64,000 bases of DNA from Burkholderia cepacia (GTDB lineage: Bacteria > Pseudomonadota > Gammaproteobacteria > Burkholderiales > Burkholderiaceae): positions 124,001 through 188,000 of the forward strand of contig NZ_LDWR01000046.1 of assembly GCF_001039005.1 (NCBI RefSeq), given 5' to 3'. Position 1 is the stretch's first letter. The number at the start of each line of letters is the position of its first letter. Shown here piece after piece: positions 52,750 to 61,533 of the stretch. The notes below the pieces were generated by a model that searched no databases, had not been told where the DNA came from, and saw nothing but the letters and a program-made list of their open reading frames with translations. The translations under genes were made by a program, and so were the position numbers.

Positions 52750-52884
52750 GGAGATACCGTGAGTGCGAGGCCGATCAATCGATCGATTGTAAACCAGCAC
52801 CGCCGCTCGCGCCGGCAACCCCTTTGAGACGATGGAATACGCGTGCCGCGCGACGCGTAAGCGCCGCGCACGCGGTGCGCACGC

Positions 52885-52908
52885 AAAAAACCCGCGGCAT
52901 GCCGCGGG
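52885..52908 (-). terminator. Intrinsic terminator after the comEA-like gene
   Basis: An 8-bp perfect stem (52891-52898 with 52901-52908) is followed on the minus strand by six T residues, 55 bases past the stop at 52964. Confidence 0.8.
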
Positions 52909-52963
52909 AAGCCGTCGCAACGACGGCGACTGAAGGAGCTCTGTGTCTGTCGCGCGCTGCGCG

Positions 52964-53323
52964 TTACTTCTGCGCGGTGCGGGCAGGCGCGGCGGCAGGC
53001 TTTGCCGCCGCCGGCTTGCCCGCGGCCGGTGTGGCCGTGCCTGAACCGGCCGCGCCTGAGCCGGCCGCGCCTATCGTCAGCCCTTCCTGCTGAAGTCGCT
53101 CGACGGTATGGCCGCCCATGCCTTTCACGCGTGACGCGAGATCGTCCGCATTCCTGAACGGACCGCGTGCGCCGCGTTCGTCGAGAATCGCCTTCGCCCG
53201 CGCCGGGCCGATGCCCTTGATGCCGACGAGCGCATCCTCGTTCGCCGTGTTGACGTCGACGGCCGCCCAGGCCGACGCGATCGCGCCGAACATGGCCGCT
53301 GCGGCAAACCATTTCCTGATCAT
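52964..53323 (-). CDS. ComEA-like helix-hairpin-helix secreted protein
   Basis: The 119-residue protein has a signal peptide (MIRKWFAAAAMFGAIASAWA) followed by a ComEA-type double helix-hairpin-helix (about 22-83): VDVNTANEDALVGIKGIGPA and FRNADDLASRVKGMGGHTVERL. Such proteins bind DNA in the periplasm and help uptake during transformation. The C-terminal 35 residues are a Gly/Ala/Pro-rich tail (KPAAAKPAAAPARTAQK). It follows hldD by 74 bases on the same strand. Confidence 0.88.
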   Translation of the reverse strand: MIRKWFAAAAMFGAIASAWAAVDVNTANEDALVGIKGIGPARAKAILDERGARGPFRNADDLASRVKGMGGHTVERLQQEGLTIGAAGSGAAGSGTATPAAGKPAAAKPAAAPARTAQK

Positions 53324-53397
53324 GTGCTGGATCTCCGATGAAAAACGGCCGGCGGCTGCCGACCGTGAGACCCAGTCTATCGATGCAGCGCGTCCGC

Positions 53398-54390
53398 TTA
53401 AACCTGGCCGGATAGCCAACGGACGTAGCGGTCGACGCCTTCCTGCACGGTCAGGAACGGCGTGTCGTAGCCGGCCGCGCGCAGCTTCGTCTGGTCGGCC
53501 TGCGTGAAGCACTGGTACTTGCCGCGCAGCGCATCGGGGAACGGCACGTATTCGATCAGCCCCTGCTCGACCTGCTGCGCGAGCGTCAGCGGCGGCAGGT
53601 TGTCGAGCGCGCGCAGCGTGTTCACGACCGTCGACGCGATATCGTTGAACGGCTGCGCACGGCCCGTGCCGAGGTTGAAGATGCCCGATTTCTCCGGATG
53701 ATCGAAGAAGAACAGGTTCACCTTCGTCACGTCCTCGACCGACACGAAATCGCGCGTCTGCTCGCCCGGCGCATAACCGTTGTACTCGCCGAACAGCTTC
53801 ACCTTGCCTTCCGCGCGGAACTGGTTGAAGTTGTGAAACGCAACCGACGCCATGCGCCCCTTGTGCGTCTCGCGCGGACCGTACACGTTGAAATAGCGGA
53901 AGCCGGCGATCTGACTCTTCGCGGCCGGCAGCACGCGGCGGATCACCTGGTCGAACAGGAACTTCGAATAACCGTAGACGTTCAGCGGCGCCTCGACGTC
54001 ACGCTCCTCGACGAAACGCGTCGAGCCGCCGTAGATCGCGGCCGACGATGCGTACAGGAACTGCGCGCCCTGTGTGAGGCATGCGTCGAGCACCGCGCGG
54101 CTGTAGCGGAAGTTGTTGTCCATCATGTATCGGCCGTCGGTTTCCATCGTGTCCGAACAGGCGCCTTCGTGGAATACCGCGCGTACCTTGCCGAAATCGC
54201 CGCGCGCAAAGCGTTCGACGAATTCCGTCTTGTCGAGATAGTCGTCGATCTCGCAATCGACGAGATTGCGGAATTTGTCCGCGCGCGTCAGGTTGTCGAC
54301 CGCGATGATGCGCGTCTCGCCGCGCTCGTTGAGCGCCTTGACGATGTTCGCGCCGATAAAACCGGCTGCGCCGGTGACGATGAGGGTCAT
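53398..54390 (-). CDS. hldD: ADP-L-glycero-D-manno-heptose-6-epimerase HldD
   Basis: HldD converts ADP-D,D-heptose to the ADP-L,D form for LPS inner core. The 330-residue SDR enzyme has TGAAGFIGANIVKALNERG (6-24) for NADP and the catalytic Tyr-Lys in NVYGYSKFLFDQ (near 137). FRYFNVYGPRETHKGRMASV near 168 is the substrate region. It lies 63 bases after hldA. Confidence 0.97.
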   Translation of the reverse strand: MTLIVTGAAGFIGANIVKALNERGETRIIAVDNLTRADKFRNLVDCEIDDYLDKTEFVERFARGDFGKVRAVFHEGACSDTMETDGRYMMDNNFRYSRAVLDACLTQGAQFLYASSAAIYGGSTRFVEERDVEAPLNVYGYSKFLFDQVIRRVLPAAKSQIAGFRYFNVYGPRETHKGRMASVAFHNFNQFRAEGKVKLFGEYNGYAPGEQTRDFVSVEDVTKVNLFFFDHPEKSGIFNLGTGRAQPFNDIASTVVNTLRALDNLPPLTLAQQVEQGLIEYVPFPDALRGKYQCFTQADQTKLRAAGYDTPFLTVQEGVDRYVRWLSGQV

Positions 54391-54453
54391 GATCGTCCTG
54401 CCTGAAAAATGCGAGCCACTCGTGCGGCGCGCTCGTCGCGCCGCCGAATGCGC

Positions 54454-55404
54454 TCAGTGAAACAGTTCGTCGTAGTCCACCGTGGCCGTGCCGAGCTTGC
54501 CGACCACGATGCCTGCCGCGCGATTCGCGAGTACCACGGCATCGTCGAGCGGCACGCCCGCGCCGAGCATCGTCGCGACCGTCGCGATCACGGTATCGCC
54601 CGCGCCCGACACGTCGAACACCTCGCGCGCGAGCGCCGGTGCATGCAGTTCGCCGGTGGCGGAAAAAAGCGTCATTCCCTCTTCCGAGCGCGTGAGCAGC
54701 AGCGCGTCGATGTCGAGTTCCGCGCGCAGCTTCGCAACCCGCGCACGCAGATCGTCTTCCGACTTCCACTGCCCGACCACTTCGCGCAATTCCGCGCGAT
54801 TCGGCGTGATCAGCGACGCGCCGCGATAGCGCGCCCAGTCGTCGCCCTTCGGGTCGACCAGGACGAACTTGCCGGCCGCACGCGCCTTCTCGATCATCGT
54901 CGTGACGTGCGTGAGGCCGCCTTTCGCGTAATCCGACATCAGTACGACGTCGTGCTGCGGCAGCAGCGCATCGAAGCGCGCGAGCCCCGCGAGCAGCACC
55001 TCGTGCGTCGGCATCGCCTCGAAGTCGACGCGCAGCAGTTGTTGCTGGCGCGCGAGCACACGCAGCTTGATCGTGGTCGGCAGCGCCGGGTCGCGCTCGA
55101 GATGAGGCGTCACGCCACTGCTGCCGAGCAGCTCGACGATCCGCTCGCCGGGTTCGTCGCAACCGACGACGCACAGCAACCCGGCCTGGCCGCCGAGCGT
55201 CACGGCATTGCGCGCGACGTTCGCCGCGCCGCCGAGCCGCTCTTCCTGACGCTGCACATGCACGACCGGCACGGGCGCTTCCGGCGAAATACGATCGACG
55301 TTGCCGAACCAGTAACGATCGAGCATCACGTCGCCGACGACAAGCACGCGCGAGCGCGCGAGCTGCGCGCGCGGCACCGGAACGACTTCGCGAAGAGTAT
55401 TCAT
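54454..55404 (-). CDS. hldA: D-glycero-beta-D-manno-heptose-7-phosphate kinase HldA
   Basis: HldA phosphorylates heptose-7-phosphate at C1 in ADP-heptose synthesis. The 316 residues cover only the PfkB-type kinase: VLVVGDVMLDRYWFGNVDRI (20-39) and the catalytic DVSGAGDTVIATVATML near 262. E. coli HldE carries an added nucleotidyltransferase domain; here it is absent, so a separate hldC must exist elsewhere. ATG 55404 is preferred to the earlier ATG 13 codons upstream inside the ugd end. It follows ugd by 7 bases. Confidence 0.94.
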   Translation of the reverse strand: MNTLREVVPVPRAQLARSRVLVVGDVMLDRYWFGNVDRISPEAPVPVVHVQRQEERLGGAANVARNAVTLGGQAGLLCVVGCDEPGERIVELLGSSGVTPHLERDPALPTTIKLRVLARQQQLLRVDFEAMPTHEVLLAGLARFDALLPQHDVVLMSDYAKGGLTHVTTMIEKARAAGKFVLVDPKGDDWARYRGASLITPNRAELREVVGQWKSEDDLRARVAKLRAELDIDALLLTRSEEGMTLFSATGELHAPALAREVFDVSGAGDTVIATVATMLGAGVPLDDAVVLANRAAGIVVGKLGTATVDYDELFH

Positions 55405-55411
55405 CGTAGGG

Positions 55412-56812
55412 TCAGCCACGGGAAGACGACCGGGGATCGACATACGGCCGTCCGATCGCGTAGTAGTCGATGCCCAGTTCGGCCATCGCGTCCGGCTCGT
55501 ACAGGTTGCGCCCGTCGAAGATCACCGGCGCCTTCAGTTCGGCCTTCAGGCGCGTGAAATCGGGGCTCCGGAATTCCTTCCATTCGGTCACGATCACGAG
55601 CGCGTCCGCGCCCGTCACGGCGACGTCCTGCGTATCGACGAGATGCAGCCGCGCCAGCGCGTCCGGATTGCCGTCGAAATCCAGCGCGAACACGCGCCGC
55701 GCCTCGTCGACCGCGACCGGATCGTACGCGCGCACGGTCGCGCCGCGCTCGAGCAGTGCGGCGATCAGGCGGCGGCTCGGCGCCTCGCGCATGTCGTCGG
55801 TGTTCGGCTTGAACGCCAGGCCCCAGACCGCGAACTCGCGGCCGGTGAGATCGGCGCCGAAGCGCTGCTCGATCTTGCCGATCAGCACGTCCTTCTGCGC
55901 ATGGTTGGCCGCCTCGACGGCTTCCAGGATGCGCAGCGGCTGACCGTTCTCGCCTGCCGTGCGGATCAGCGCCTGAACGTCCTTCGGGAAACACGAGCCG
56001 CCGTAACCGACGCCCGCATACAGGAAGTGGTAGCCGATGCGCGGATCGGAGCCGATCCCGCGACGCACGGCCTCGATGTCGGCACCGACCTTGTCGGCGA
56101 GATTCGACATCTCGTTCATGAACGAGATGCGCGTCGCAAGCATCGCATTCGCCGCATATTTCGCGAATTCGGCCGAACGCACGTCCATGTAGATCGTGCG
56201 TTCGTGGTTGCGGTTGAACGGCGCGTAAAGCTTCTTGATCTTCTCGCGCGCGATCGTGCCCGTCTCGTCGTCGTCGACGCCGATGATGATCCGGTCCGGA
56301 CGCATGAAGTCCTCGACCGCGGCGCCTTCCTTCAGGAACTCCGGGTTCGACACGACCGAGAAGCGATGCGCGACGCTACCCGCGAGCCCGCGTGCGGCAA
56401 GCGCCTCGTCGACCACGCCGCGCACGCGCTGCGCGGTACCGACCGGCACCGTCGACTTGTCGACGATCACCTTGAAGCTCGTCATGTGGCGACCGATGTT
56501 GCGGGCGGCCTCGAGCACGTATTGCAGGTCGGCCGAGCCGTCCTCGTCGGGCGGCGTACCGACCGCAATGAACTGGATCTCGCCGTGCGCGACGCTCGCC
56601 TCGATGTCGGTCGAGAAACGCAGCCGCCCCGCCGCGCGGTTGCGCGCGATGATGTCCAGCAGCCCCGGTTCGTGAATCGGCATCCCGCCGTTGTTCAGGA
56701 TGTCGATCTTGCGCGGATCGACGTCGAGACAGAAGACGTCGTGACCGATCTCCGCGAGGCATGCGCCCGTGACTAGACCGACGTAGCCGGTGCCGATGAT
56801 GGTGATTTTCAT
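55412..56812 (-). CDS. ugd: UDP-glucose 6-dehydrogenase
   Basis: The enzyme oxidises UDP-glucose to UDP-glucuronate, a precursor of capsule sugars and of aminoarabinose for lipid A. The 466 residues show IGTGYVGLVTGACLAEIGHD (6-25) for NAD, the catalytic cysteine in GYGGSCFPKDVQALIRTA (near 268), and WGLAFKPNTDDMREAPS near 329. It lies between lapB and hldA, within a cluster of LPS genes. Confidence 0.96.
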   Translation of the reverse strand: MKITIIGTGYVGLVTGACLAEIGHDVFCLDVDPRKIDILNNGGMPIHEPGLLDIIARNRAAGRLRFSTDIEASVAHGEIQFIAVGTPPDEDGSADLQYVLEAARNIGRHMTSFKVIVDKSTVPVGTAQRVRGVVDEALAARGLAGSVAHRFSVVSNPEFLKEGAAVEDFMRPDRIIIGVDDDETGTIAREKIKKLYAPFNRNHERTIYMDVRSAEFAKYAANAMLATRISFMNEMSNLADKVGADIEAVRRGIGSDPRIGYHFLYAGVGYGGSCFPKDVQALIRTAGENGQPLRILEAVEAANHAQKDVLIGKIEQRFGADLTGREFAVWGLAFKPNTDDMREAPSRRLIAALLERGATVRAYDPVAVDEARRVFALDFDGNPDALARLHLVDTQDVAVTGADALVIVTEWKEFRSPDFTRLKAELKAPVIFDGRNLYEPDAMAELGIDYYAIGRPYVDPRSSSRG

Positions 56813-56902
56813 AGATGTTCCGGTACTTCCCGGTAATTGACTAACTTGGCCGCCGGGACGAGCCCGGCGGCAACCGCAGCGCGTTGGTTCCGCGTGCCGG
56901 GA

Positions 56903-58075
56903 TCAACCCGGCATCGCAGGTTCGACGCGGCGCGGCGCATAGGTTTCCCAGCCGCTGCATCCGGGGCACTGCCAGTAAAAGAGCCGTGCCCGGAAACCGC
57001 AATTCTGGCACGTATACCGTGGCAGATTTTTCGTGCGCTGCTTGATCAGCGCACGCATCATTTCAAGTTCCTTACGACGCGGCTCGTCAGCCGCCGCGAT
57101 CTGCGCATCGAGCAGGTGCAGCATCCCCGACAGGTTCGGCGATTTCTCCATCTGCGTGCGTGCGAGCGTGTGCGCCGCGTCCTGGCCGCGCAACCCCGCG
57201 ATGTGCTGATACGCGACGTCGAGCAGGTCGTTCGAAGGATAGCGGTCGACATACCCCATCAGCAGCTCGGCGCCTTCGACGTTCTTGCCGAGCGCGACAT
57301 AGGCCTTCATCAGCTTGTCGGCGACGAGTGGCAGATACGCCGGGTTCTGCGCTTCGACGCGCTTCCAGTGCTCGATCGCGGCCGCGTGGTTGCCCTCCGC
57401 CTGCGCGGCGTCGCCGGACAGGATCGTCGCGCGAACGTTCTGCGGGTTCACGGTCAGCGCGAGCTGCAGCTGTTCGGCGGCCGCGGCTGCGTTCTTGCGG
57501 TGCAGCGCGTCCTGCGCGAGCTCGCAGTGAAACTGCGCGATTTCGGCGCCGAGCGGTTTGTCGCTCATCGACTCGATACGCTTCGCGGTATCGATCGACT
57601 TGTTCCAGTCCTTCTCGATCTCATAGATCGTCAGCAGCGCCCGCTGTGCGCCGAGCGCGTAGTCGCCATCGGCAAGCTTGTGGAACGCCTCCTCGGCGCG
57701 ATCAAGCAGGCCTGCCTTGAGAAAATCCTGACCGAGCTCGTACAGCGCGTGGTCGCGCTCGTTGACCGGCAGGTCCGTGCGGCTCAGCAGGTTCTGGTGC
57801 ACGCGAATCGCACGGTCGGTTTCGCCGCGACGGCGGAACAGGTTACCGAGCGCGAAGTGCAGCTCGACCGTCTCGGGATCGAGCTTGGCGACCTCGATGA
57901 ATGCGTCGATCGCCTTGTCGGGTTGTTCGTTCAACAGAAAGTTCAGGCCGCGAAAATACGATCGCGGCAAGTTGGCGCTCTCCGACAGGAGATTCTTCAG
58001 GTCATAGCGTGACGCCGCCCAACCGAGCGCAAATGCGACCGGAATCGCGAGCAACCACCAGAAATCCAGATCCAT
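56903..58075 (-). CDS. lapB: LPS assembly protein LapB (YciM)
   Basis: LapB is a membrane-anchored TPR protein that controls LpxC turnover through FtsH, balancing LPS and phospholipid. The 390-residue protein has an N-terminal helix (3-20), about nine TPR repeats (about 45-330, for example KAIDAFIEVAKLDPETVELH), and a rubredoxin-like C-terminus with CQNCGFRARLFYWQCPGC, two metal-binding CxxC pairs. It follows lapA by 53 bases. Confidence 0.95.
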   Translation of the reverse strand: MDLDFWWLLAIPVAFALGWAASRYDLKNLLSESANLPRSYFRGLNFLLNEQPDKAIDAFIEVAKLDPETVELHFALGNLFRRRGETDRAIRVHQNLLSRTDLPVNERDHALYELGQDFLKAGLLDRAEEAFHKLADGDYALGAQRALLTIYEIEKDWNKSIDTAKRIESMSDKPLGAEIAQFHCELAQDALHRKNAAAAAEQLQLALTVNPQNVRATILSGDAAQAEGNHAAAIEHWKRVEAQNPAYLPLVADKLMKAYVALGKNVEGAELLMGYVDRYPSNDLLDVAYQHIAGLRGQDAAHTLARTQMEKSPNLSGMLHLLDAQIAAADEPRRKELEMMRALIKQRTKNLPRYTCQNCGFRARLFYWQCPGCSGWETYAPRRVEPAMPG

Positions 58076-58128
58076 GCGAGATATCGAAGCAGAGACGAAA
58101 ACCGCGCGATTGTCGCGCGGCGTCCGTG

Positions 58129-58422
58129 TTAAATGACGGGCGGCATCGGCGGCTGGTCGACGACGGTCGGCGTTTCACGCGCCGCGCGTAGATCGCGCTT
58201 CAGGCGCCCGTTCTCGAGACGCAGGCGGAAGATCGAAGGCAGCGCGGACAGCAGGCCGGCCAGCAGCCCCACGGCGAAGAATGCCAGGCCGATCAGGATC
58301 AGCGGCGCTTGCCATGCGTAGCCGGCAACGAAATTCAGCGTCGCGGTTTGCGTATTGGCCAGCGCAAGCACCAGCAGCAGCACGAACACCAATACCCGGA
58401 TCAGCCAGACGATAAACTTCAT
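58129..58422 (-). CDS. lapA: LPS assembly protein LapA-domain
   Basis: The 97-residue membrane protein has two hydrophobic segments (about 5-22 and 39-63) and a short polar tail (LRLENGRLKRDLRAARETP), the layout of LapA. It probably works with LapB. The ATG at 58422 follows AAAGAGAGGGC, and earlier upstream starts give no homology. Confidence 0.9.
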   Translation of the reverse strand: MKFIVWLIRVLVFVLLLVLALANTQTATLNFVAGYAWQAPLILIGLAFFAVGLLAGLLSALPSIFRLRLENGRLKRDLRAARETPTVVDQPPMPPVI

Positions 58423-58560
58423 GAAGCCCTCTCTTTGTTGAGGTTTGCCGCGGCGCGCGACTCCCCTTCGCCGCACCGAATCGACCCGTATTGTAAAGGA
58501 AGCGTTTCCGCGGCTGCGCAGATCCTGCACGCGCCCGTTGCGCCGCGGTCGCCGGAAATG

Positions 58561-58591
58561 AAAAAAGCGCCCGCAAGGGGCGCTTTTCTTT
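58561..58591 (-). terminator. Intrinsic terminator after ihfB
   Basis: A 10-bp stem (58563-58572 with 58578-58587) and a minus-strand run of six T residues lies 42 bases past the ihfB stop. Confidence 0.85.
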
Positions 58592-58632
58592 TCAGCCTTC
58601 GCCGGACGGGTTCCGGTCAAACCGAACGACGC

Positions 58633-58956
58633 TCAACGCTCGTCGTCCGGATCGTCAGCCTTCAGCGGTTCACCGGCGCGGCCGTCGACGCGTTCGCGCA
58701 ATTCCTTGCCAGGCTTGAAGTGCGGCACGAACTTCTCGGGCACCTGCACTTTCTCCCCCGACTTCGGGTTGCGTCCGACGCGTGCCGGGCGACGGTTGAG
58801 GCCGAAGCTGCCGAAACCCCGAATTTCGATGCGGTGCCCTTTCGCCAGAGCGTCAGACATCGCATCGAGCATCGTTTTCACCGCGAAATCCGCATCCTTG
58901 AGGACAAGTTGCGGAAATCGCGATGCCAGCTGCGCGACCAACTCGGATTTGGTCAT
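58633..58956 (-). CDS. ihfB: Integration host factor beta subunit
   Basis: IHF-beta pairs with IHF-alpha to bend DNA sharply. The 107-residue protein has the HU/IHF fold, with FGSFGLNRRPARVGRNPKSG (near 47-66) carrying the intercalating proline in RNPKSG, and PHFKPGKELRERV. A 13-residue acidic tail (PLKADDPDDER) extends beyond the 94-residue E. coli protein. It follows rpsA by 22 bases and is probably co-transcribed. Confidence 0.97.
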   Translation of the reverse strand: MTKSELVAQLASRFPQLVLKDADFAVKTMLDAMSDALAKGHRIEIRGFGSFGLNRRPARVGRNPKSGEKVQVPEKFVPHFKPGKELRERVDGRAGEPLKADDPDDER

Positions 58957-58978
58957 ACTTCAGCAGACCTCGTGAGGC

Positions 58979-60691
58979 TTACTGGTTCTGGCCGTCGAGC
59001 TTCGCCTTCAGCAGCGCGCCGAGGTTGGTCGTACCGGTCGCAGCCGAGCTGGTGTCGGCTTGCAGGCCGCGGATCGCTTCCTGTTGCTCAGCCGAATCCT
59101 TCGCCTTGATCGACAGGTTGATGCCGCGCGACTTGCGATCGATGTTGATCACCATCGCGTTGACCTTGTCGCCTTCCTTCAGCACGTTGCGTGCGTCTTC
59201 GACACGATCCTGCGCGATTTCCGACGCACGCAGGTAGCCTTCGACGTCGCCCGTCAGCGTCACGACCGCACCCTTCGCATCGACCGTCTTCACGACGCCG
59301 TCGACGATCGAGCCCTTGTCGTTCATTGCAACGTAGTTGCTGAACGGGTCGCCTTCGAGCTGCTTGATGCCGAGCGAAATACGCTCCTTCTCGACGTCGA
59401 TACCGAGCACGATGGCTTCGACTTCGTCGCCCTTCTTGTACTTGCGAACGGCTTCTTCGCCGGTTTCGCTCCACGACAGGTCCGACAGGTGGACCAGGCC
59501 GTCGATGCCGCCCGGCAGACCGATGAACACGCCGAAGTCGGTGATCGACTTGATTGCGCCCGTGATCTTGTCGCCCTTCTTGAAGTTGCGGCTGAAGTCA
59601 TCCCACGGATTCGGCTTGCACTGCTTCATGCCGAGGCTGATACGACGACGGTCTTCGTCGATCTCGAGGACCATGACTTCGACTTCGTCGCCCAGCTGGA
59701 CAACCTTCGACGGCGCAACGTTCTTGTTGGTCCAGTCCATTTCCGACACGTGGACGAGGCCTTCGATGCCCGATTCCACCTCGACGAATGCGCCGTAGTC
59801 GGTGATGTTCGTGACCTTGCCGAACAGACGCGTGCCCGACGGGTAACGACGCGAGATGCCTTCCCACGGATCGTCGCCCAGTTGCTTGATGCCCAGCGAG
59901 ACGCGGTTCTTCTCTTGGTCGAACTTGAGGATCTTCGCGGTGACTTCCTGGCCAACCGACAGGACTTCGCTCGGGTGACGCACACGACGCCATGCGATGT
60001 CGGTGATGTGCAGCAGGCCGTCGATGCCGCCGAGGTCGACGAACGCGCCGTAGTCGGTGATGTTCTTGACCACGCCGTTGACGATCGCGCCTTCCTTCAG
60101 CGTCTCGAGCAGCTTCGCGCGCTCTTCGCCCTGGGTTGCTTCGATCACTGCACGACGCGACAGCACGACGTTGTTACGCTTGCGATCGAGCTTGATCACG
60201 CGGAACTCGAGCGTCTTGCCTTCGTACGGGGTCGTGTCCTTGACCGGACGCGTGTCGACCAGCGAACCCGGCAGGAACGCGCGGATGCCGTTGACCATCA
60301 CGGTCATGCCGCCCTTCACCTTGCCGGTGATCGTGCCGGTGACGAGTTCGTTGTTGTCGAGAGCCTTTTCCAGCGACAGCCACGATGCAAGGCGCTTCGC
60401 CTTGTCGCGCGACAGGATCGTGTCGCCGTAGCCGTTTTCGAGTGCGTCGATCGCGACGGACACGAAATCGCCCGACTGCACCTCAACCTCGCCCTGATCG
60501 TTCAGGAATTCCTCGATCGGAATGTAAGCCTCGGACTTGAGGCCTGCATTGACGACCACGAAGTTGTGGTCGACGCGCACGACTTCGGCGGAAATCACTT
60601 CGCCGGCGCGCATGTCTTGGCGGGTCAGCGACTCTTCGAACAGAGCCGCAAAGGATTCGGTATTCGGGGTGGAGGTTTGCAGGTCGGACAT
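58979..60691 (-). CDS. rpsA: 30S ribosomal protein S1
   Basis: S1 holds mRNA on the 30S subunit and promotes unwinding. The 570 residues contain six S1 repeats (about 35-110, 120-185, 205-275, 290-360, 375-450, 465-535), each with a G-x-V-x-x-I/V-x-x-x-G-x-F-V pattern such as VKNITDYGAFVDLG and ITDYGAFVEVESGIEGLVH. The ATG at 60691 lacks a Shine-Dalgarno; the leader before it is CTATCAGATTTTT, as in enterobacterial rpsA, which uses structure and U-rich RNA. Confidence 0.97.
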   Translation of the reverse strand: MSDLQTSTPNTESFAALFEESLTRQDMRAGEVISAEVVRVDHNFVVVNAGLKSEAYIPIEEFLNDQGEVEVQSGDFVSVAIDALENGYGDTILSRDKAKRLASWLSLEKALDNNELVTGTITGKVKGGMTVMVNGIRAFLPGSLVDTRPVKDTTPYEGKTLEFRVIKLDRKRNNVVLSRRAVIEATQGEERAKLLETLKEGAIVNGVVKNITDYGAFVDLGGIDGLLHITDIAWRRVRHPSEVLSVGQEVTAKILKFDQEKNRVSLGIKQLGDDPWEGISRRYPSGTRLFGKVTNITDYGAFVEVESGIEGLVHVSEMDWTNKNVAPSKVVQLGDEVEVMVLEIDEDRRRISLGMKQCKPNPWDDFSRNFKKGDKITGAIKSITDFGVFIGLPGGIDGLVHLSDLSWSETGEEAVRKYKKGDEVEAIVLGIDVEKERISLGIKQLEGDPFSNYVAMNDKGSIVDGVVKTVDAKGAVVTLTGDVEGYLRASEIAQDRVEDARNVLKEGDKVNAMVINIDRKSRGINLSIKAKDSAEQQEAIRGLQADTSSAATGTTNLGALLKAKLDGQNQ

Positions 60692-60790
60692 AAAAATCTG
60701 ATAGTGCATGGATCGCTGTGCCACGCCGGCCGGAATGGCAGGCTGAAAGGGCCAGATCGAGGTCCACACGGGGTTAAGGGTTCGAAACAC

Positions 60791-60813
60791 GCTCCGCGCT
60801 TACGGCGCGGAGC
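60791..60813. promoter_or_regulatory. Hairpin in the rpsA leader
   Basis: A perfect 9-bp stem (60791-60799 with 60805-60813) with a 5-base loop lies between cmk and rpsA, about 100 bases before the rpsA ATG. It has no T tract, so it is more likely an RNA element in the leader than a terminator. Confidence 0.45.
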
Positions 60814-60833
60814 ACCTACCGCTGCCCGCCTTC

Positions 60834-61520
60834 TCAGGCGGGCTGGCCGAGCGCCCGGTACCACTGCAGCACCTGGTCGACTGCTTCATCAACCGAAAGT
60901 GCCGACGTATCGAGCAGCCTGGCATCTGCCGCGGGCTTCAGCGGCGCGGCAGCGCGATTGCTGTCGCGCGCATCACGTTCACGAAGATCCCGGAGCAAGT
61001 CATCTATATTAGCAGAAAAACCTTTTTGCATCAATTGCTTATGCCGTCTGGTCGCGCGAGCCTCGGCGCTGGCCGTCAGGAACACCTTCAGCACGGCGTC
61101 CGGGAAGATCACCGTCCCCATGTCGCGCCCGTCGGCAACGAGGCCCGGCGTCTTGCGGAACGCGCGCTGGCGCGCGACCAGCGCGGTACGCACCGGCCCG
61201 TGCACGGCAATGGCCGATGCACGGTTGCCGACCGCCTCGGCGCGGATGTCGTTCGACACATCGACGCCGTCGAGCTGCGCGCAGCCTTCGCGGAACGTGA
61301 TGTGGAGATCGTCGATCAGCTTCACGAGCGCGTCGATGTCCTCCGCCGCGATGCCGTAGCGCACGCTTGCAAGCGCCGCGAGGCGGTACAGCGCACCGCT
61401 GTCGAGCAGGTGGAAGCCGAGGTGCGCGGCGACGAGCGCCGCGACCGTGCCCTTGCCGGAAGCGGTCGGGCCGTCGATCGTGATGACGGGAGTCGGGTGA
61501 AAGGGTCGGGTCGATTTCAT
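60834..61520 (-). CDS. cmk: Cytidylate kinase Cmk
   Basis: Cmk phosphorylates CMP and dCMP with ATP. The 228-residue kinase has ITIDGPTASGKGTVAALVA (13-31) as P-loop, LDSGALYRLAALASV (near 39) as the nucleoside-binding start, and VADGRDMGTVIFPDAVLKVFL near 135. It lies 13 bases after aroA, in the classical aroA-cmk-rpsA-ihfB order. Confidence 0.97.
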   Translation of the reverse strand: MKSTRPFHPTPVITIDGPTASGKGTVAALVAAHLGFHLLDSGALYRLAALASVRYGIAAEDIDALVKLIDDLHITFREGCAQLDGVDVSNDIRAEAVGNRASAIAVHGPVRTALVARQRAFRKTPGLVADGRDMGTVIFPDAVLKVFLTASAEARATRRHKQLMQKGFSANIDDLLRDLRERDARDSNRAAAPLKPAADARLLDTSALSVDEAVDQVLQWYRALGQPA

Positions 61521-61533
61521 CGGAACAGTCGGG

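Noticed and set aside
59060..61012. A 650-codon plus-strand open frame
   Set aside because: It mirrors rpsA and cmk on the other strand and has no recognisable domain.
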